A stretch of 59,281 bases of DNA from Lactobacillus kitasatonis DSM 16761 = JCM 1039 (GCF_000615285.1 NZ_BALU01000014.1:1-59281), one strand, 5' to 3'; shown: positions 1 to 10,130, counted from the stretch's first letter. Translations and numbers: made by a program. The notes: generated from the letters alone by a model not told the origin.

Positions 1-43
1 TTTTTATTACGCAAAAAAGGCTCATTTTTTTCTGAGAAAATAA

Positions 44-69
44 AAAAGAAGCAAAAACTTGCTTCTTTT
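44..69 (-). terminator. Rho-independent terminator after pgsA
   Basis: On the minus strand a 7-bp stem (GAAGCAA/TTGCTTC, extended by flanking A/T pairs) with a 4-nt loop is followed by a run of T. It lies just after the pgsA stop and ends the ftsK-to-pgsA gene run. Confidence 0.8.
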
Positions 70-89
70 AATCAATTATTAATAATCTA

Positions 90-650
90 TTACATTGAAC
101 CCTTGAATACGCCCCATGATTGGTGGAAGTAGTCGTAACCTGAGTAAATAGTAAAGATCAATGCTAAGTAAATTAAGATAGTACCAATGTACCAGAAGTT
201 ACCAATCAACAAGAAAATGATTGAAAGCATTTGGCAAGTGGTCTTAATCTTACCTGGCATCTTAGCTGCCAAAACTTGGCCTTTGTTTTCTGCCAAGATT
301 AAGCGCAAACCAGTAACTGCTAATTCACGGCAAACGATAATTGCTACAACCCATGCTGGAGCAAGCTTTAAGTCAACTAAGTAAATAAATGCAGTCATAG
401 TTAACATCTTGTCTGCCAATGGATCAGCAAACTTACCAAAATTAGTAACCATGTTACGTGAACGAGCAATATGACCGTCAAACCAGTCGGTTGCTGAAGC
501 AATTGCGAATACGATCGCAGCAATTACTCTACTCCAGTAAACGGTGTAACCTGCAGCTACCGTGTGTGCATCCCCACCAAAAATTATAATTAACATAAAT
601 ACTGGAATTAAAAAGATTCTAAATACAGTAAGTTTATTAGGTAAATTCAT
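90..650 (-). CDS. pgsA: CDP-diacylglycerol--glycerol-3-phosphate 3-phosphatidyltransferase
   Basis: This integral membrane enzyme joins CDP-diacylglycerol and glycerol-3-phosphate to make phosphatidylglycerophosphate, the precursor of phosphatidylglycerol and cardiolipin. The 186-residue protein carries the CDP-alcohol phosphotransferase signature (D-W-F-D-G-H-I-A-R, then G and two spaced Asp in FGKFADPLADK) around residues 55-81. Several hydrophobic segments follow, and the length is normal for PgsA. It is the last gene of the run ftsK-yfmF-yfmH-SDR-rodZ-pgsA, which in Firmicutes usually precedes cinA-recA, expected just outside the left edge. A terminator follows directly. Confidence 0.95.
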   Translation of the reverse strand: MNLPNKLTVFRIFLIPVFMLIIIFGGDAHTVAAGYTVYWSRVIAAIVFAIASATDWFDGHIARSRNMVTNFGKFADPLADKMLTMTAFIYLVDLKLAPAWVVAIIVCRELAVTGLRLILAENKGQVLAAKMPGKIKTTCQMLSIIFLLIGNFWYIGTILIYLALIFTIYSGYDYFHQSWGVFKGSM

Positions 651-672
651 TATTCTTTACTTCTCCTAAGCC

Positions 673-1788
673 TTAATTACCATTGTCTCCGTTGTCGCCA
701 CCGCCGTTGTTACCACCAGCGTTACCTTGGGTAGTAGTTGATGATTGCGTAGCAGATGATTGTTGTGTTTGTTTGCTTTGTTCATTAGCTTGACTACTTT
801 GAGTAGTTGATGATTGCGTACGGCTACTTTGAGTTTTAGTTCTGCTAGTAGTGGTTGTTCTACTTTGAGTTTGGCTGCTTTGAGTATTTGAACCACCGTT
901 GTTAGTAGAATTGTTATCGTTTGTGTTGTTTGAATCGTTTTGGGTATTAGAATTGTGTAAAGTTCTCTTAGCCTTACCAATCAACAAAGTAATGGTACGG
1001 TATGCATTGTTTGGTGCATAAGGAATCTTCTTGCCACCGATGGTAATTGAAGTACCATTGTCGTTACCTAAAGTTATTACTACTCGTTGTACATTAGATG
1101 GGAGAGACACAGTATGCTTTTGCTTAGCGATTAAAGTTGATTGCCAAGTAGTGTTGCCGTCAGTAGATACGCTAGCAGAAATATTTTGAGTTGAGCCTGC
1201 ACGAACAACTAAACGACGGTTATTCTTCAAACCAGTAACACGGTATTCGTTATCACTGATCTTCTTAACCCTAACTTGACTTACAGCCACCTTCTTAGCT
1301 GGCTTCTTTGATGAAGAAGATGATGATTTTTGTGATGAAACAGTTACACCACTATTATCTGCTTCATTTTGTTGACCACCAGATGATAAGCGTGCATATA
1401 AGACATATACAACCAAGATTACGATAATAACACCAAGGCCGATCGCAATCCGTGGCAAGTAATTCTTCCACAGATTCTTCTTATTATCAGTAGTCTCACG
1501 TACTTCTTCACTCTTATTGTCAATCGAGTTTTCTACGTATTCATCCGGCTTGGATTCAGGAATATCTTCATGATAGTCGCTAAGAAGTTCCTTACCATCT
1601 AAGCCAACAACTTGAGCATATTGTCTAATAAATGCTCTAACGTAAAAATCACCTGGAAGCTTATCAAATTCATTGTTTTCAATTGCTTCAAGATATCTGC
1701 TTTGAATCTTAGTTGCCTTTTCGATATCTTGAATTGAAAGTCCTTTAGCCTCTCTAGCGCTCTTTAATTTATCTCCGATGTCTGCCAT
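673..1788 (-). CDS. rodZ: RodZ-like membrane protein with N-terminal helix-turn-helix
   Basis: RodZ family proteins (YmfM in Bacillus) link the cell-shape machinery to the membrane. Residues 1-65 form an Xre-type helix-turn-helix (GLSIQDIEKATKIQSRYLEAIE). One transmembrane segment spans about residues 111-132, so the C-terminal part lies outside the cell. A beta-rich domain (DUF4115-like) covers about 170-270. The last 97 residues are low-complexity Ser/Thr/Gln/Asn/Gly, longer than I would expect for the family. A good ribosome binding site (GAGG) precedes the ATG at 1788. pgsA follows 22 bp downstream, so the two are probably cotranscribed. Confidence 0.85.
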   Translation of the reverse strand: MADIGDKLKSAREAKGLSIQDIEKATKIQSRYLEAIENNEFDKLPGDFYVRAFIRQYAQVVGLDGKELLSDYHEDIPESKPDEYVENSIDNKSEEVRETTDNKKNLWKNYLPRIAIGLGVIIVILVVYVLYARLSSGGQQNEADNSGVTVSSQKSSSSSSKKPAKKVAVSQVRVKKISDNEYRVTGLKNNRRLVVRAGSTQNISASVSTDGNTTWQSTLIAKQKHTVSLPSNVQRVVITLGNDNGTSITIGGKKIPYAPNNAYRTITLLIGKAKRTLHNSNTQNDSNNTNDNNSTNNGGSNTQSSQTQSRTTTTSRTKTQSSRTQSSTTQSSQANEQSKQTQQSSATQSSTTTQGNAGGNNGGGDNGDNGN

Positions 1789-1821
1789 ATTTACCTCTTC
1801 AAAATTAAGTTTAACAAATTG

Positions 1822-1830
1822 AGTATACCA
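1822..1830 (-). promoter_or_regulatory. Extended -10 promoter element before rodZ
   Basis: The minus strand reads TGG-TATACT, an extended -10 box 34 nt before the rodZ start. No convincing -35 is visible. It suggests rodZ-pgsA can be transcribed independently of the upstream ftsK run. Confidence 0.4.
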
Positions 1831-1855
1831 TAAAAATTCACTTGCAACGTCTTAG

Positions 1856-2583
1856 TTATAAAAGCCAGCCGCCAGTTACATAAATAGTTTGCCCTGTTAA
1901 GTAGCCGCTACGCTTATTTAACAAAGTCGTTACCCAATATGAAATATCATTTGCTTTAGCCCAACGCCCCATAGGAATCTCATCTTGTACTTCCTGAATC
2001 GTATCTTCAGAAAAGATGGCATTCATGTTAGTTTTAACGGCACCTGGAGCAATCACGTTAACCGTTAAATTATTAGATGCGACTTCACGAGCATATGCCT
2101 GGGCAAAACGCGTTAACCCGCCTTTAGTTGCGCTATAAACAGCCTCAAGCGCGCTGCCTGCGCCGCCATAAACGGATCCTAGATAAACTATCCGACTATA
2201 GTCTTGCCGCATTAATTGCGGTTCTAACAGCTTAGTCAGTTTTATCGGTACAGTAAGGTTTACATTGATTAACTTAGTAATGTTATCAAGTGTTTCATCG
2301 CCTAAAAAAACGTACTTGGTAATTCCTTGAGCAAAGACAGCTGCATTTACTGGCAAAAGCTTTTCTACAAAGTCTGCCAGCTCAGCATCACTTGATGCAA
2401 AATCCAATTTAATTGTAAAAAATCTTGACTAGGATATTTAGCAAATAACTCTTTGCCTAGGTCCAATGCCGTTTGCTCATGTGAATTGTAGTGCAAGTAG
2501 AGCGACCAGCCTTCAGCGGCTAAATCTCGGCAAATCTCTTGCCCGATTCCACCGGTTGCACCAAACACAATTGCTCGCTTCAT
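1856..2583 (-). pseudogene. SDR family oxidoreductase (YmfI/FabG-like), one frameshift
   Basis: Short-chain dehydrogenases are NAD(P)-dependent oxidoreductases, and this position in the operon is usually held by YmfI. The N-terminal frame (2583 to about 2405) has the nucleotide-binding G-A-T-G-G-I-G. The second frame carries the catalytic Ser region (YLGSVYGG) and Y-S-A-T-K. The two halves are joined by a one-base loss near 2402-2412: reading LQL should continue as LDFASSDAE. Total length is 728 nt, one short of a 242-residue gene. It starts 7 bp after yfmH. The break may be a real mutation or a sequence error. Confidence 0.8.
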
Positions 2584-2589
2584 TCAATA

Positions 2590-3840
2590 TCACTCCCTAT
2601 CAGGATCTAAATAAGCTGAACAAATTGTACTATCTTTCATCAATTGTTTGCATAACTGATTAAATTCGTCAAAGCCCATTACTTGTAGCTTCTTCAAATT
2701 CAAATCCAAATTTTCATGATCCAGATTTTCTTCAATCATTTCAATTGCCAAAGATGAAAGATCATTCATTGTCCTAACAGTACGTGCTAACCATTCTTCT
2801 TTTTGCAAAGCAAAATTCTTCTCAAGAAAATGATATTCTTCAGAATTCTTGGCTACTGGCTTAGTCAACTCACGCTTTATTTCTTGAATTGCTTTGTCAG
2901 CTTGTTGGCTTACACCAAAAATGGTCGTAAAATCGCCCTGTCTAGTGTAATTAACTGAGATTTGAAGCGGATTGGTCAATATTTGTTTATCTCGCATCTC
3001 TTCAAACCAAGTTCCCATCACACTTAATTTTGATTCTAACATTATTTCAAGCAGAATTTGAGTCAAATCCAAACTTGATAATACTTTCTTAAAGTTTTCA
3101 AAACGAATACCAATTCCGAATGCTCTAGAATTTCCCTTTACAGGCAAAACGATGTCCTTCATTTCACCCACGGGTGCTTCTTTTTGATCTAGTTCTACCT
3201 TAGCAGCTTGGAAGTATTTTTCTTGTAATTTTCCAACTTGTCTCAAGATCGTCTTAACTTGGTTATCTGAGAAATCGCCACATGCAATAAACTGCATTTT
3301 TGCTGGGACATAATTCTTACTATAAGCATCAGTTAAATTACTTTTATTTACGCTAGCAATTGATTTTTCTGTACCAACTACCTCGACGCCTAAGTTAGAA
3401 TGACCAAACATCTCAGTCATAATGGCATTATTGAGGCCCCAAATAGGATCGTTTTTATACATTGCCAGCTCTTGCGTAATAATTGGTGCTTCCTTAGCTA
3501 TGTTTTGCTTGGTGAAATATGGCTGGCCAACTAGTTCAAACAACAGATCAATCATTTTAGGCGTATGGTTAATGCCGCTGCAATAAAACATTGTTTCATT
3601 GAACGAAGTAAAGGCATTTACATCTGCACCGATTTCTTCAAATTTATGAGAAATGTCACCATCTTTTTTAGCAAATAATTTATGCTCTAAAAAATGGGCT
3701 GAACCGGCAACTTTTTGTGGATCACTGCTACCAAAATCAATAATAATGCCAAAAAAACGTTGATAAAAATGCGGTTTTAAAATCACTTCGGCCTTAAAGC
3801 CTGATTTATATTCTCTTTTAATTATCTTAGGTATGATCAT
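2590..3840 (-). CDS. yfmH: M16 family metallopeptidase YfmH
   Basis: This is a zinc-dependent peptidase of the insulinase/pitrilysin (M16) family, 416 residues. The inverted zinc motif H-x-x-E-H is at residues 49-53 (HFLEH), so this is the catalytic partner. Its start overlaps the stop of the upstream yfmF gene by 4 bp (ATGA), which indicates translational coupling. M16 enzymes commonly work as pairs of one active and one inactive subunit. In Bacillus the YmfF/YmfH-type pair has been linked to modification of elongation factor P; whether that applies here is not visible. Confidence 0.9.
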   Translation of the reverse strand: MIIPKIIKREYKSGFKAEVILKPHFYQRFFGIIIDFGSSDPQKVAGSAHFLEHKLFAKKDGDISHKFEEIGADVNAFTSFNETMFYCSGINHTPKMIDLLFELVGQPYFTKQNIAKEAPIITQELAMYKNDPIWGLNNAIMTEMFGHSNLGVEVVGTEKSIASVNKSNLTDAYSKNYVPAKMQFIACGDFSDNQVKTILRQVGKLQEKYFQAAKVELDQKEAPVGEMKDIVLPVKGNSRAFGIGIRFENFKKVLSSLDLTQILLEIMLESKLSVMGTWFEEMRDKQILTNPLQISVNYTRQGDFTTIFGVSQQADKAIQEIKRELTKPVAKNSEEYHFLEKNFALQKEEWLARTVRTMNDLSSLAIEMIEENLDHENLDLNLKKLQVMGFDEFNQLCKQLMKDSTICSAYLDPDRE

Positions 3841-5051
3841 TTTAAAATATAGCTTTCATTAAAGAATAGATTTTTAACAAAATCGACTAATTGATGAGAC
3901 GTTGCTCGTTTAATTGCAGCTGCACGATCAAAATTCGTATACTCAGGAAATAGTGCACTGCGCAGGGCCTGTCCTAACTGCCAGTTTTGTCCATCTAAGC
4001 CAATCTTAGTGTTACGCTCAAGCGATTTTTTAGACTTCTTAAACAAACCCTGATCAATCTCTCCATCTGCTATCCGTTGCATTTCATTAAATACGATTCG
4101 TTTAGCATCTTCGATTTTAGCCGGATCAAGTCCAGCATTTATCAAAAACAAATTGTTATTAGCAAAACTATTTGCTTCTATATCATAAGCTGCGCCTAGT
4201 TCTTCACGAATTTGATTAAATAGCTTTGAAGATTGATCACCAGCTAAATATTGACTTAATAGTAAACCGGCAATTTGACCTTGATACGTAATTTTTTGCT
4301 TAAAACCAAAACCCATTAATAATTGTGCTTGAGCATTATCTTGCTCTTCCGTCTTTTCAAGTGGATTATTTTCTGCCGGAATAGTTAAATCGTCTACCTC
4401 AAATTGTTTGATAATGCCGGCACCTCTAAAGTATTGGTTAACCAATTTGGTTAATTGATTATTGTCGCGGGCCATGCCTAGTACTGCCATGGGCACGTCG
4501 CGCAAGCTGCTAACAAAATTGTTCATTTCGTCTAAGCCAGCATCTTTGATTTCTTGAATTGGCCCCATAAAGTTTTCCGCATAATCAGGGTGATCTCGAT
4601 ACCATAATTTAAAGAAACGATCGATGGCATAATTAGCTGGCTGTTCCATTAGTTCATTATAATCTTCCTCCAGCTGGCGCTTTGCATAAGCAAGTAAATT
4701 TTGATCATATGAAGGCGACTTAATGATTTGACTAAGCGTCTCAATTATTTCATCATATGTATAATTTGGATCAAGAATTTCAGCTGGTTCTACAAAATTA
4801 GCATAATAAGTAAGAATGATCTCTTTACCAAAAAGCTGTGGTAATACATCAAATTGCAGATCGTACAGCTGGGCCAACTTCTGTTGCTGAGTAGCAATCG
4901 TTGGATAAGCCAATGAAGTGTTCATCTGCAAGCGTGCAAGCAAACTAGAAAAGGCAAGATTGTGACTAGTAAGTGGCAAACGCAAAAAACAGCCCACTAC
5001 GGCTGTTGTAAATTTTTTATTTTTTCTAATTTCAATATTAGTTGTTAGCAT
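3837..5051 (-). CDS. yfmF: M16-like protein YfmF (inactive partner subunit)
   Basis: This M16-fold protein lacks the HxxEH zinc motif near its N-terminus, so it is the expected non-catalytic partner of YfmH. I place the start at 5051 ([11 protein letters not shown], 404 residues) because GAAGGTAA lies about 10 nt upstream. An ATG at 5069 in the same frame has no comparable ribosome binding site. It overlaps the end of ftsK by 14 bp and yfmH by 4 bp, so the three genes look translationally coupled. Confidence 0.85.
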   Translation of the reverse strand: MLTTNIEIRKNKKFTTAVVGCFLRLPLTSHNLAFSSLLARLQMNTSLAYPTIATQQQKLAQLYDLQFDVLPQLFGKEIILTYYANFVEPAEILDPNYTYDEIIETLSQIIKSPSYDQNLLAYAKRQLEEDYNELMEQPANYAIDRFFKLWYRDHPDYAENFMGPIQEIKDAGLDEMNNFVSSLRDVPMAVLGMARDNNQLTKLVNQYFRGAGIIKQFEVDDLTIPAENNPLEKTEEQDNAQAQLLMGFGFKQKITYQGQIAGLLLSQYLAGDQSSKLFNQIREELGAAYDIEANSFANNNLFLINAGLDPAKIEDAKRIVFNEMQRIADGEIDQGLFKKSKKSLERNTKIGLDGQNWQLGQALRSALFPEYTNFDRAAAIKRATSHQLVDFVKNLFFNESYILK

Positions 5052-7472
5052 TGTTTGAGTTACCTTCATTCTTTACTGGTGGCACCAATACTTGGCGCGG
5101 CTTTGATCCTTCTGATGGACCAACGATTCCTTTGGCTTCCATCTCATCAACGATTCTAGCCGCACGGTTATAGCCTATTCTAAAGCGTCTTTGCAGCATT
5201 GATACACTGGCAGTTTGCTGACGACGAACCAAATCGACAGCTTGATTATAGAACTCATCTTCTGGCTCGTCATTATTGCTACATCATTTGATGTACTCTC
5301 ACCTTTTTTAGGAATCATTGTTTCATCGTAATCGACTTTTTGCTGTTTCTTAACCCAATCAATCACGCGTTCAACTTCATCACTAGCAATATAAGCTCCT
5401 TGAACACGTTCAGGTTTTGAAGCACCAATTGGCATATAAAGCATATCACCACGACCCAGTAGTTTCTCCGCACCAGTTTGATCCAAAATAGTTCTTGAAT
5501 CTACACCACTAGAAACGGCAAATGAAATACGTGATGGGACGTTGGCCTTAATTAAACCAGTAATAACATCAACACTAGGACGCTGAGTAGCCAAGATCAT
5601 ATGAATCCCGGCAGCACGGGCCATCTGACCTAAACGAACGATTGCTCCTTCAACATCGTGGCCACCCACCATCATCAAATCACTAAGTTCGTCAACCACG
5701 ACCAAAATATAAGGCAATGGTTTCATAGCTAGCTTAGTTTTATCCTGGTTGTTTTCAGCAACTTTGCGGTTGTACTCATCCATGTTTCTAACGCCGCCAG
5801 CAGCGAATAATTTATATCTGCGCTCCATCTCTTTAACGACTTTGCGTAAAGCGTTAGAAGCCAGTTTAGCGTCCGTTACGACTGGAATTAGCAGATGAGG
5901 TACGCCATTATAAACCGACAATTCTACCATTTTAGGATCGATTAAAACCAGCTTAACCTCTTCTGGTCTAGCCTTCATCAAAATGCTGGCTAAAATCGTG
6001 TTAATCGCTACAGACTTACCTGACCCAGTAGAACCGGCAATCAACAAGTGCGGCATTTTAGTTAAATTAGCTGAAATGATGCTTCCTGTAACATCCTTAC
6101 CCAAAGGCACGTCCATTGGAACTTTTTTAGCCTTTTTATCTTGATGTTCCATTACATCTTTAAAGGATACTACGGAAGTTGCTCGGTTAGGAACTTCGAT
6201 ACCAATAAAAGGTTTGCCCGGAATAGGCGCTTCAATTCTGATATCTTTAGCTGCTAAAGCAAGGGCTAAATCATCTGCCAAGTTAACGATTCGACTAACT
6301 TTTACACCAACGGCAGGCTGAACTTCATACCGCGTAATTGTTGGTCCTAAAATAGCCTTTTTAATGATAACTTTGACGCCAAAACTCTTAAACGTAGATT
6401 GCAAGATCTGCGTATTTTTCTTGATCAAATCACGGTCAGCACTTTGGTCGGTCGACTTAATTGGATCAAGCAAGCTAAGCGGCGGCATTTTATATGCCCT
6501 ATTAACGGGTTCGTTTGTCTTGAGCTCCCCATGATCTACCTGGTCTAATTCTTGCGCTAATTTTTTATCTTCATCGGCAAATGAATGAGATTTAGGCAAA
6601 TCCTTTTCAGACTCACCGTGTTGAGGGGCAATTTGAATCTGCGGTTCTTGCTCTGGTTCGGGTTCAGGAGCAACATCTTGTACAGCTGGCGTAGTATCTT
6701 CCGTGCTCTCCTTTTCATCGTCATCATCAGGATCAAAATCGGCTACGTCAGGAAAGATTGGCTTATCTGGATCGGCGGGCTCATCTTCTTTTTTAGCTAA
6801 ATGCGCCTGCTTTCTCTTTTCAATGGCATCCCCATACTTATCCTTTAGCTTTGCCCCCACTTCTTTATTTCTTTGAATAAAGAGTTGGCTGATCGACTGG
6901 AATTTCTCAATAATTGTTCTAAACTTCACGTCAAAGAACATGAGAACACCGATTGGCAAAAGCAAAACGGCAAAGACATTGATACCAATTTGTCCAAGCA
7001 ATGGATAAAAGATCTGATACCCTAATGCTCCAATAAAGCCGCCACCAACGCTCTCTGTTACGCCAGCTCGGCCAAATTCCGCAGACATTGCATGCCAAAA
7101 TGAATTCAGAAAGCCACTATTGACTAATTCATGCTCAAAATACAAATTACTTTGTAATAGCAAGACACCAACAAAAGTTAGGCTCAAACCAACAGAACGC
7201 TTAACGGTCAAATGAATTGGCTGATTATAAATCAAATTTACCAAACCAAATAATGCCAACAGACCACTAGCAAATAGATATGAGTCGCCAAAAAGCATTC
7301 GAATTACGTTAGCAATTTGCTTGCCTAAAATGCCGAACCTCATAAACGCCAAAACTGATACTAAAATTAGTACCAGTCCTACAATGCTCCAATTTAAGCT
7401 CTGCTTTTTAGCCTTGCTTTTATTATATTTTCTTTTTGTTTTTGTCTTTCTCTTTTTCCTTTTTACAGGCAT
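5038..7472 (-). pseudogene. ftsK: DNA translocase FtsK/SpoIIIE, frameshift before the gamma domain
   Basis: FtsK is a membrane-anchored ATPase that pumps DNA toward dif during cell division. The N-terminus is very basic, four membrane segments lie between about residues 30 and 180, and an acidic linker follows. The motor domain has Walker A (GSTGSGKS, about residue 480) and Walker B ([12 protein letters not shown]). The main frame runs 7472-5175 but its last 35 or so codons are aberrant. The winged-helix gamma domain ([18 protein letters not shown]) lies in another frame ending at 5038. A single missing base near 5275-5285 restores one 811-residue protein (2435 nt, one short of 2436). It is either a recent mutation removing the DNA-orienting domain or a sequence error. 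Confidence 0.9.
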
Positions 7473-7492
7473 GTACTCACCCTAATTAGTGA

Positions 7493-7882
7493 CTAAAAGT
7501 TGGCCTTGAAGTTCAAGTTGACAGGTTTATCAAATGTAACTTGCGTAACTTCGTAAGTCAAAGTTTCAATATATTCAACTAATGGTCTACTAAGCAACTG
7601 CCAGTCAGCATTACTAATATCGGAACCATCACCATGGTAGTCCTTCAGTTGAACAATTTGGTGAATTGCACCGCTTACTTCAAATTCAACTGGCTCAGGA
7701 ATTACATCAAAGAAAACAGCAACGTCGTAGTAACTACCGTTTTCTTCTGAGTGTTCATCATCACCACTAACGTCCAACTTTCTGATTCCTGGGTTAACTT
7801 CACTTTTAGCTTTAGCATTTTCATCAGTTAAATCATAGTGGAATGATTGTACTGTGACAGGTGTTTGTTTTTCAAAATCCAT
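7493..7882 (-). CDS. DUF1149 family protein
   Basis: This 129-residue protein matches, from memory, the lactobacillal/streptococcal DUF1149 family, whose function is not known to me. It is acidic and has no signal peptide or membrane segment. It starts one base after the trmL stop (TAATG-type junction) and ends 20 bp before ftsK, so trmL, this gene and ftsK are probably one transcript. Confidence 0.75.
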   Translation of the reverse strand: MDFEKQTPVTVQSFHYDLTDENAKAKSEVNPGIRKLDVSGDDEHSEENGSYYDVAVFFDVIPEPVEFEVSGAIHQIVQLKDYHGDGSDISNADWQLLSRPLVEYIETLTYEVTQVTFDKPVNLNFKANF

Positions 7883-8442
7883 TATTTATTTTCTCCTAAA
7901 TTACGTTCATATCTTTCTGGACGATCATAGTCATCCTTTAACTTATCATTTTCGTAGTGGTGGGTTATTTCCATGTTTGGAAAACCTTGTTGGCGTAATG
8001 CTTCAAGTAAAACCATTGCCACTGAATTAGACAAGTTATAGCAACGAATATTGTCAGACATTGGAATTCTTAAATTGCGATCATAATATTCACGCATAAA
8101 TGTTTCAGGTAGACCAGTAGTTTCCTTACCAAAGACAAAGTAATAATTCTTGTTTTTATCAGTGTAATCTACTTCTGAATAATTCTTTGATGAAAACTTT
8201 GAAATAAGATACATTTCATCGTCTGAACCTAATGTCTTCAAAAATGCATTTAAATCATCATGCATATGAACTTCAACTTTATCCCAATAGTCCAAACCAG
8301 CACGCTTCATTTTTTTATTATCAATTTGAAAGCCTAATGGTTCAATCAAATCTAAAACAGTATTTGTACCAGCACAGGTACGTGCAATGTTACCAGTATT
8401 GGCTGGCATCAATGGTTCATATAAAACTACGTGATTTGTCAT
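7882..8442 (-). CDS. trmL: tRNA (cytidine(34)-2'-O)-methyltransferase
   Basis: This SPOUT-fold methyltransferase modifies the wobble ribose of tRNA-Leu in the TrmL/CspR family. The 186-residue protein shows the family pattern: an N-terminal EPLMPANTGNIARTC, FGKETTGLP in the middle, and the C-terminal knot region IPMSDNIRCYNLSNSVAM that forms the SAM pocket. AAGGAGC precedes the ATG. The hairpin terminator of the upstream exporter gene separates it from that gene. Confidence 0.9.
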   Translation of the reverse strand: MTNHVVLYEPLMPANTGNIARTCAGTNTVLDLIEPLGFQIDNKKMKRAGLDYWDKVEVHMHDDLNAFLKTLGSDDEMYLISKFSSKNYSEVDYTDKNKNYYFVFGKETTGLPETFMREYYDRNLRIPMSDNIRCYNLSNSVAMVLLEALRQQGFPNMEITHHYENDKLKDDYDRPERYERNLGENK

Positions 8443-8460
8443 TCAAAAGCTCCTTAATTA

Positions 8461-8489
8461 AAAAAAGCGTAGCTTTTAAGCCACGCTTT
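8461..8489 (-). terminator. Rho-independent terminator after the AI-2E family gene
   Basis: The stem AAAGCGT plus GC pairs with GC plus ACGCTTT across a short loop, with one internal mismatch. On the minus strand it is followed by T6. It sits between the AI-2E family gene and trmL. Confidence 0.75.
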
Positions 8490-8493
8490 AAAA

Positions 8494-9696
8494 CTATTTA
8501 GCAGTATCTTTCGTTGTTTTATCTGCATCCCCCGTGGTTAAAGAAGCAGCATCCGTTTCGCTAAAAATTTCAGATTCTCTTCGATAGTAATTGTACACGC
8601 GAGACACAATAATCTTCAAGACTGCATAAATTGGAATTCCAAAGATTACACCCCAAAGTCCCCAAACGGAACTGGCACCAATCAAAAGTAAAATTGTAGT
8701 AACGGGATGCATCGCCATTTTGCTACCCATAATCAATGGACTCAAAACTCTTGTTTCAATTGTTTGCTCTATGATAAACACAACTAAAACCTTAATCAGC
8801 ATTGAACCAGAAGTCATAATCGCAATTACGATTACAGGTACCAAAGCAATTGGAGTACCAAAATATGGAATCACATTCAAAGATCCAGCTAAGACCGCCA
8901 GGGCCGCACCATAAGGCAAGCCAACAAGCGAATAACCAATCGCAAACATTACTCCAACCCAAAAGGCAATAGTAATTTGACCACGAATATACGAAGCTAA
9001 CGCATAGTTAATGTCATAAAGCAATTTGCTAAAACTAGGTTGCCACTTTTCAGGTGCAAATTTTGTAATGTATGGACGAAGTTGATGACCGTCTTTTAAC
9101 ATGAAGAACAAAATAAACGGTGCAGTAATCAAAGTCATTACGATCATCGTAATGATGCTTACAGCAGAAGATATATTACCTAAAGTAGCATTAATAGTAC
9201 TTTGACCAGACTTAAACAAAGTCTTCTGCGTATTATCAATCATGTTGTTAAGGCTGCCCTTTACTGAATGCAAGCGCGGATCTCTTAAAGCCTTCTGCGT
9301 TGCACTAACAGCATCATTCCAAATATGAGGCCAATTTCTAACCAAAGAATTAATCTGATTTTGAACGATTGGCACCAAAATATTGATAATCCAAATTAAG
9401 GCAACGATTACGAACAAGAATAAAAAAACAATTGTTAATACTCTTGGCACTTTAAATTTCTTCTCCAGCCAGTCAACTAAAGGGTTCATAACATAGTACT
9501 GAATAATTGCTAGCAATAATGGTGGCAAAACTGCACTAAAGAAAACCCAAGCTGGATTTAAGACAAATGATATCTTATTGAAAACCCAGATAATTAAAAA
9601 GGACAATAAGATGTTGACTAAAACAATACTAAAACGATTATTTAAAAACCACTTTTTAAATACTGTTTCGCCCTTATGTTTTTGTGTATAATCCAT
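8494..9696 (-). CDS. AI-2E family transporter
   Basis: This 400-residue polytopic membrane protein belongs to the AI-2E (UPF0118) exporter family. About eight hydrophobic segments are visible. The C-terminal half contains the family pattern of Gly/Pro-rich helices (SLNVIPYFGTPIAL and GSSVWGLWGVIFGIPIYAV). Members export varied solutes including Na+/H+ exchange substrates, so the substrate here is not known. The ATG at 9696 follows AGGACAGG and lies 16 bp after the sorbitol-type EIIA gene, with which it is probably cotranscribed. Confidence 0.85.
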   Translation of the reverse strand: MDYTQKHKGETVFKKWFLNNRFSIVLVNILLSFLIIWVFNKISFVLNPAWVFFSAVLPPLLLAIIQYYVMNPLVDWLEKKFKVPRVLTIVFLFLFVIVALIWIINILVPIVQNQINSLVRNWPHIWNDAVSATQKALRDPRLHSVKGSLNNMIDNTQKTLFKSGQSTINATLGNISSAVSIITMIVMTLITAPFILFFMLKDGHQLRPYITKFAPEKWQPSFSKLLYDINYALASYIRGQITIAFWVGVMFAIGYSLVGLPYGAALAVLAGSLNVIPYFGTPIALVPVIVIAIMTSGSMLIKVLVVFIIEQTIETRVLSPLIMGSKMAMHPVTTILLLIGASSVWGLWGVIFGIPIYAVLKIIVSRVYNYYRRESEIFSETDAASLTTGDADKTTKDTAK

Positions 9697-9712
9697 CTAC
9701 CTGTCCTAATTA

Positions 9713-10093
9713 TTAAATGTGCTCGTAAACAATATCATCGTCTACCTTAAAGTTAGGCATTGGTTGAGCTACATCTGGATCAAAGTAAACAGCGTTAGCT
9801 AAAGGTGCCTTTGATACTGGACGGTTGAAGAATAAAGTAGCGTGCCCCAAGGCCTTCATGTTGCTTTCAACCATTGGACCTACATAGTTTGCTACATAAG
9901 TTTGACCGTCAACAGTAATGGTGTCGCCTTTCTTGAAGACAAAGCCACTAACTGGGGTGCTTTCGTCGAACTTTTGGATAACTGAAACATCTTCAAGTTC
10001 CTTGTTAGCACCCTCACCGAATAAAATTACCATGCCATCTTTGCTATCGACAGCTTTTTTACCAATTTTCTTAATAGTTGAAATCCATTTCAT
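9713..10093 (-). CDS. PTS glucitol/sorbitol-type EIIA protein
   Basis: This 126-residue protein resembles GutA, the EIIA of the glucitol PTS, a small phosphocarrier that takes phosphate from HPr. I place the start at 10093 (MKWISTIKKIG) because AAGGAGA lies 8 nt upstream; an upstream in-frame start would pass through the promoter region and terminator. The conserved LGHATLFF near residue 85 holds a candidate phospho-His. No EIIB or EIIC of the glucitol family is near, so it may be an orphan regulator or accessory protein. Confidence 0.8.
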   Translation of the reverse strand: MKWISTIKKIGKKAVDSKDGMVILFGEGANKELEDVSVIQKFDESTPVSGFVFKKGDTITVDGQTYVANYVGPMVESNMKALGHATLFFNRPVSKAPLANAVYFDPDVAQPMPNFKVDDDIVYEHI

Positions 10094-10130
10094 AATAATT
10101 ATCTCCTTAAAAATAATTTTAGCATAAGAA

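Noticed and set aside
666..980. A long open frame antisense-phase to the rodZ tail
   Set aside because: It is a shifted-frame shadow of the repetitive Ser/Thr/Gln codons, with no ribosome binding site.
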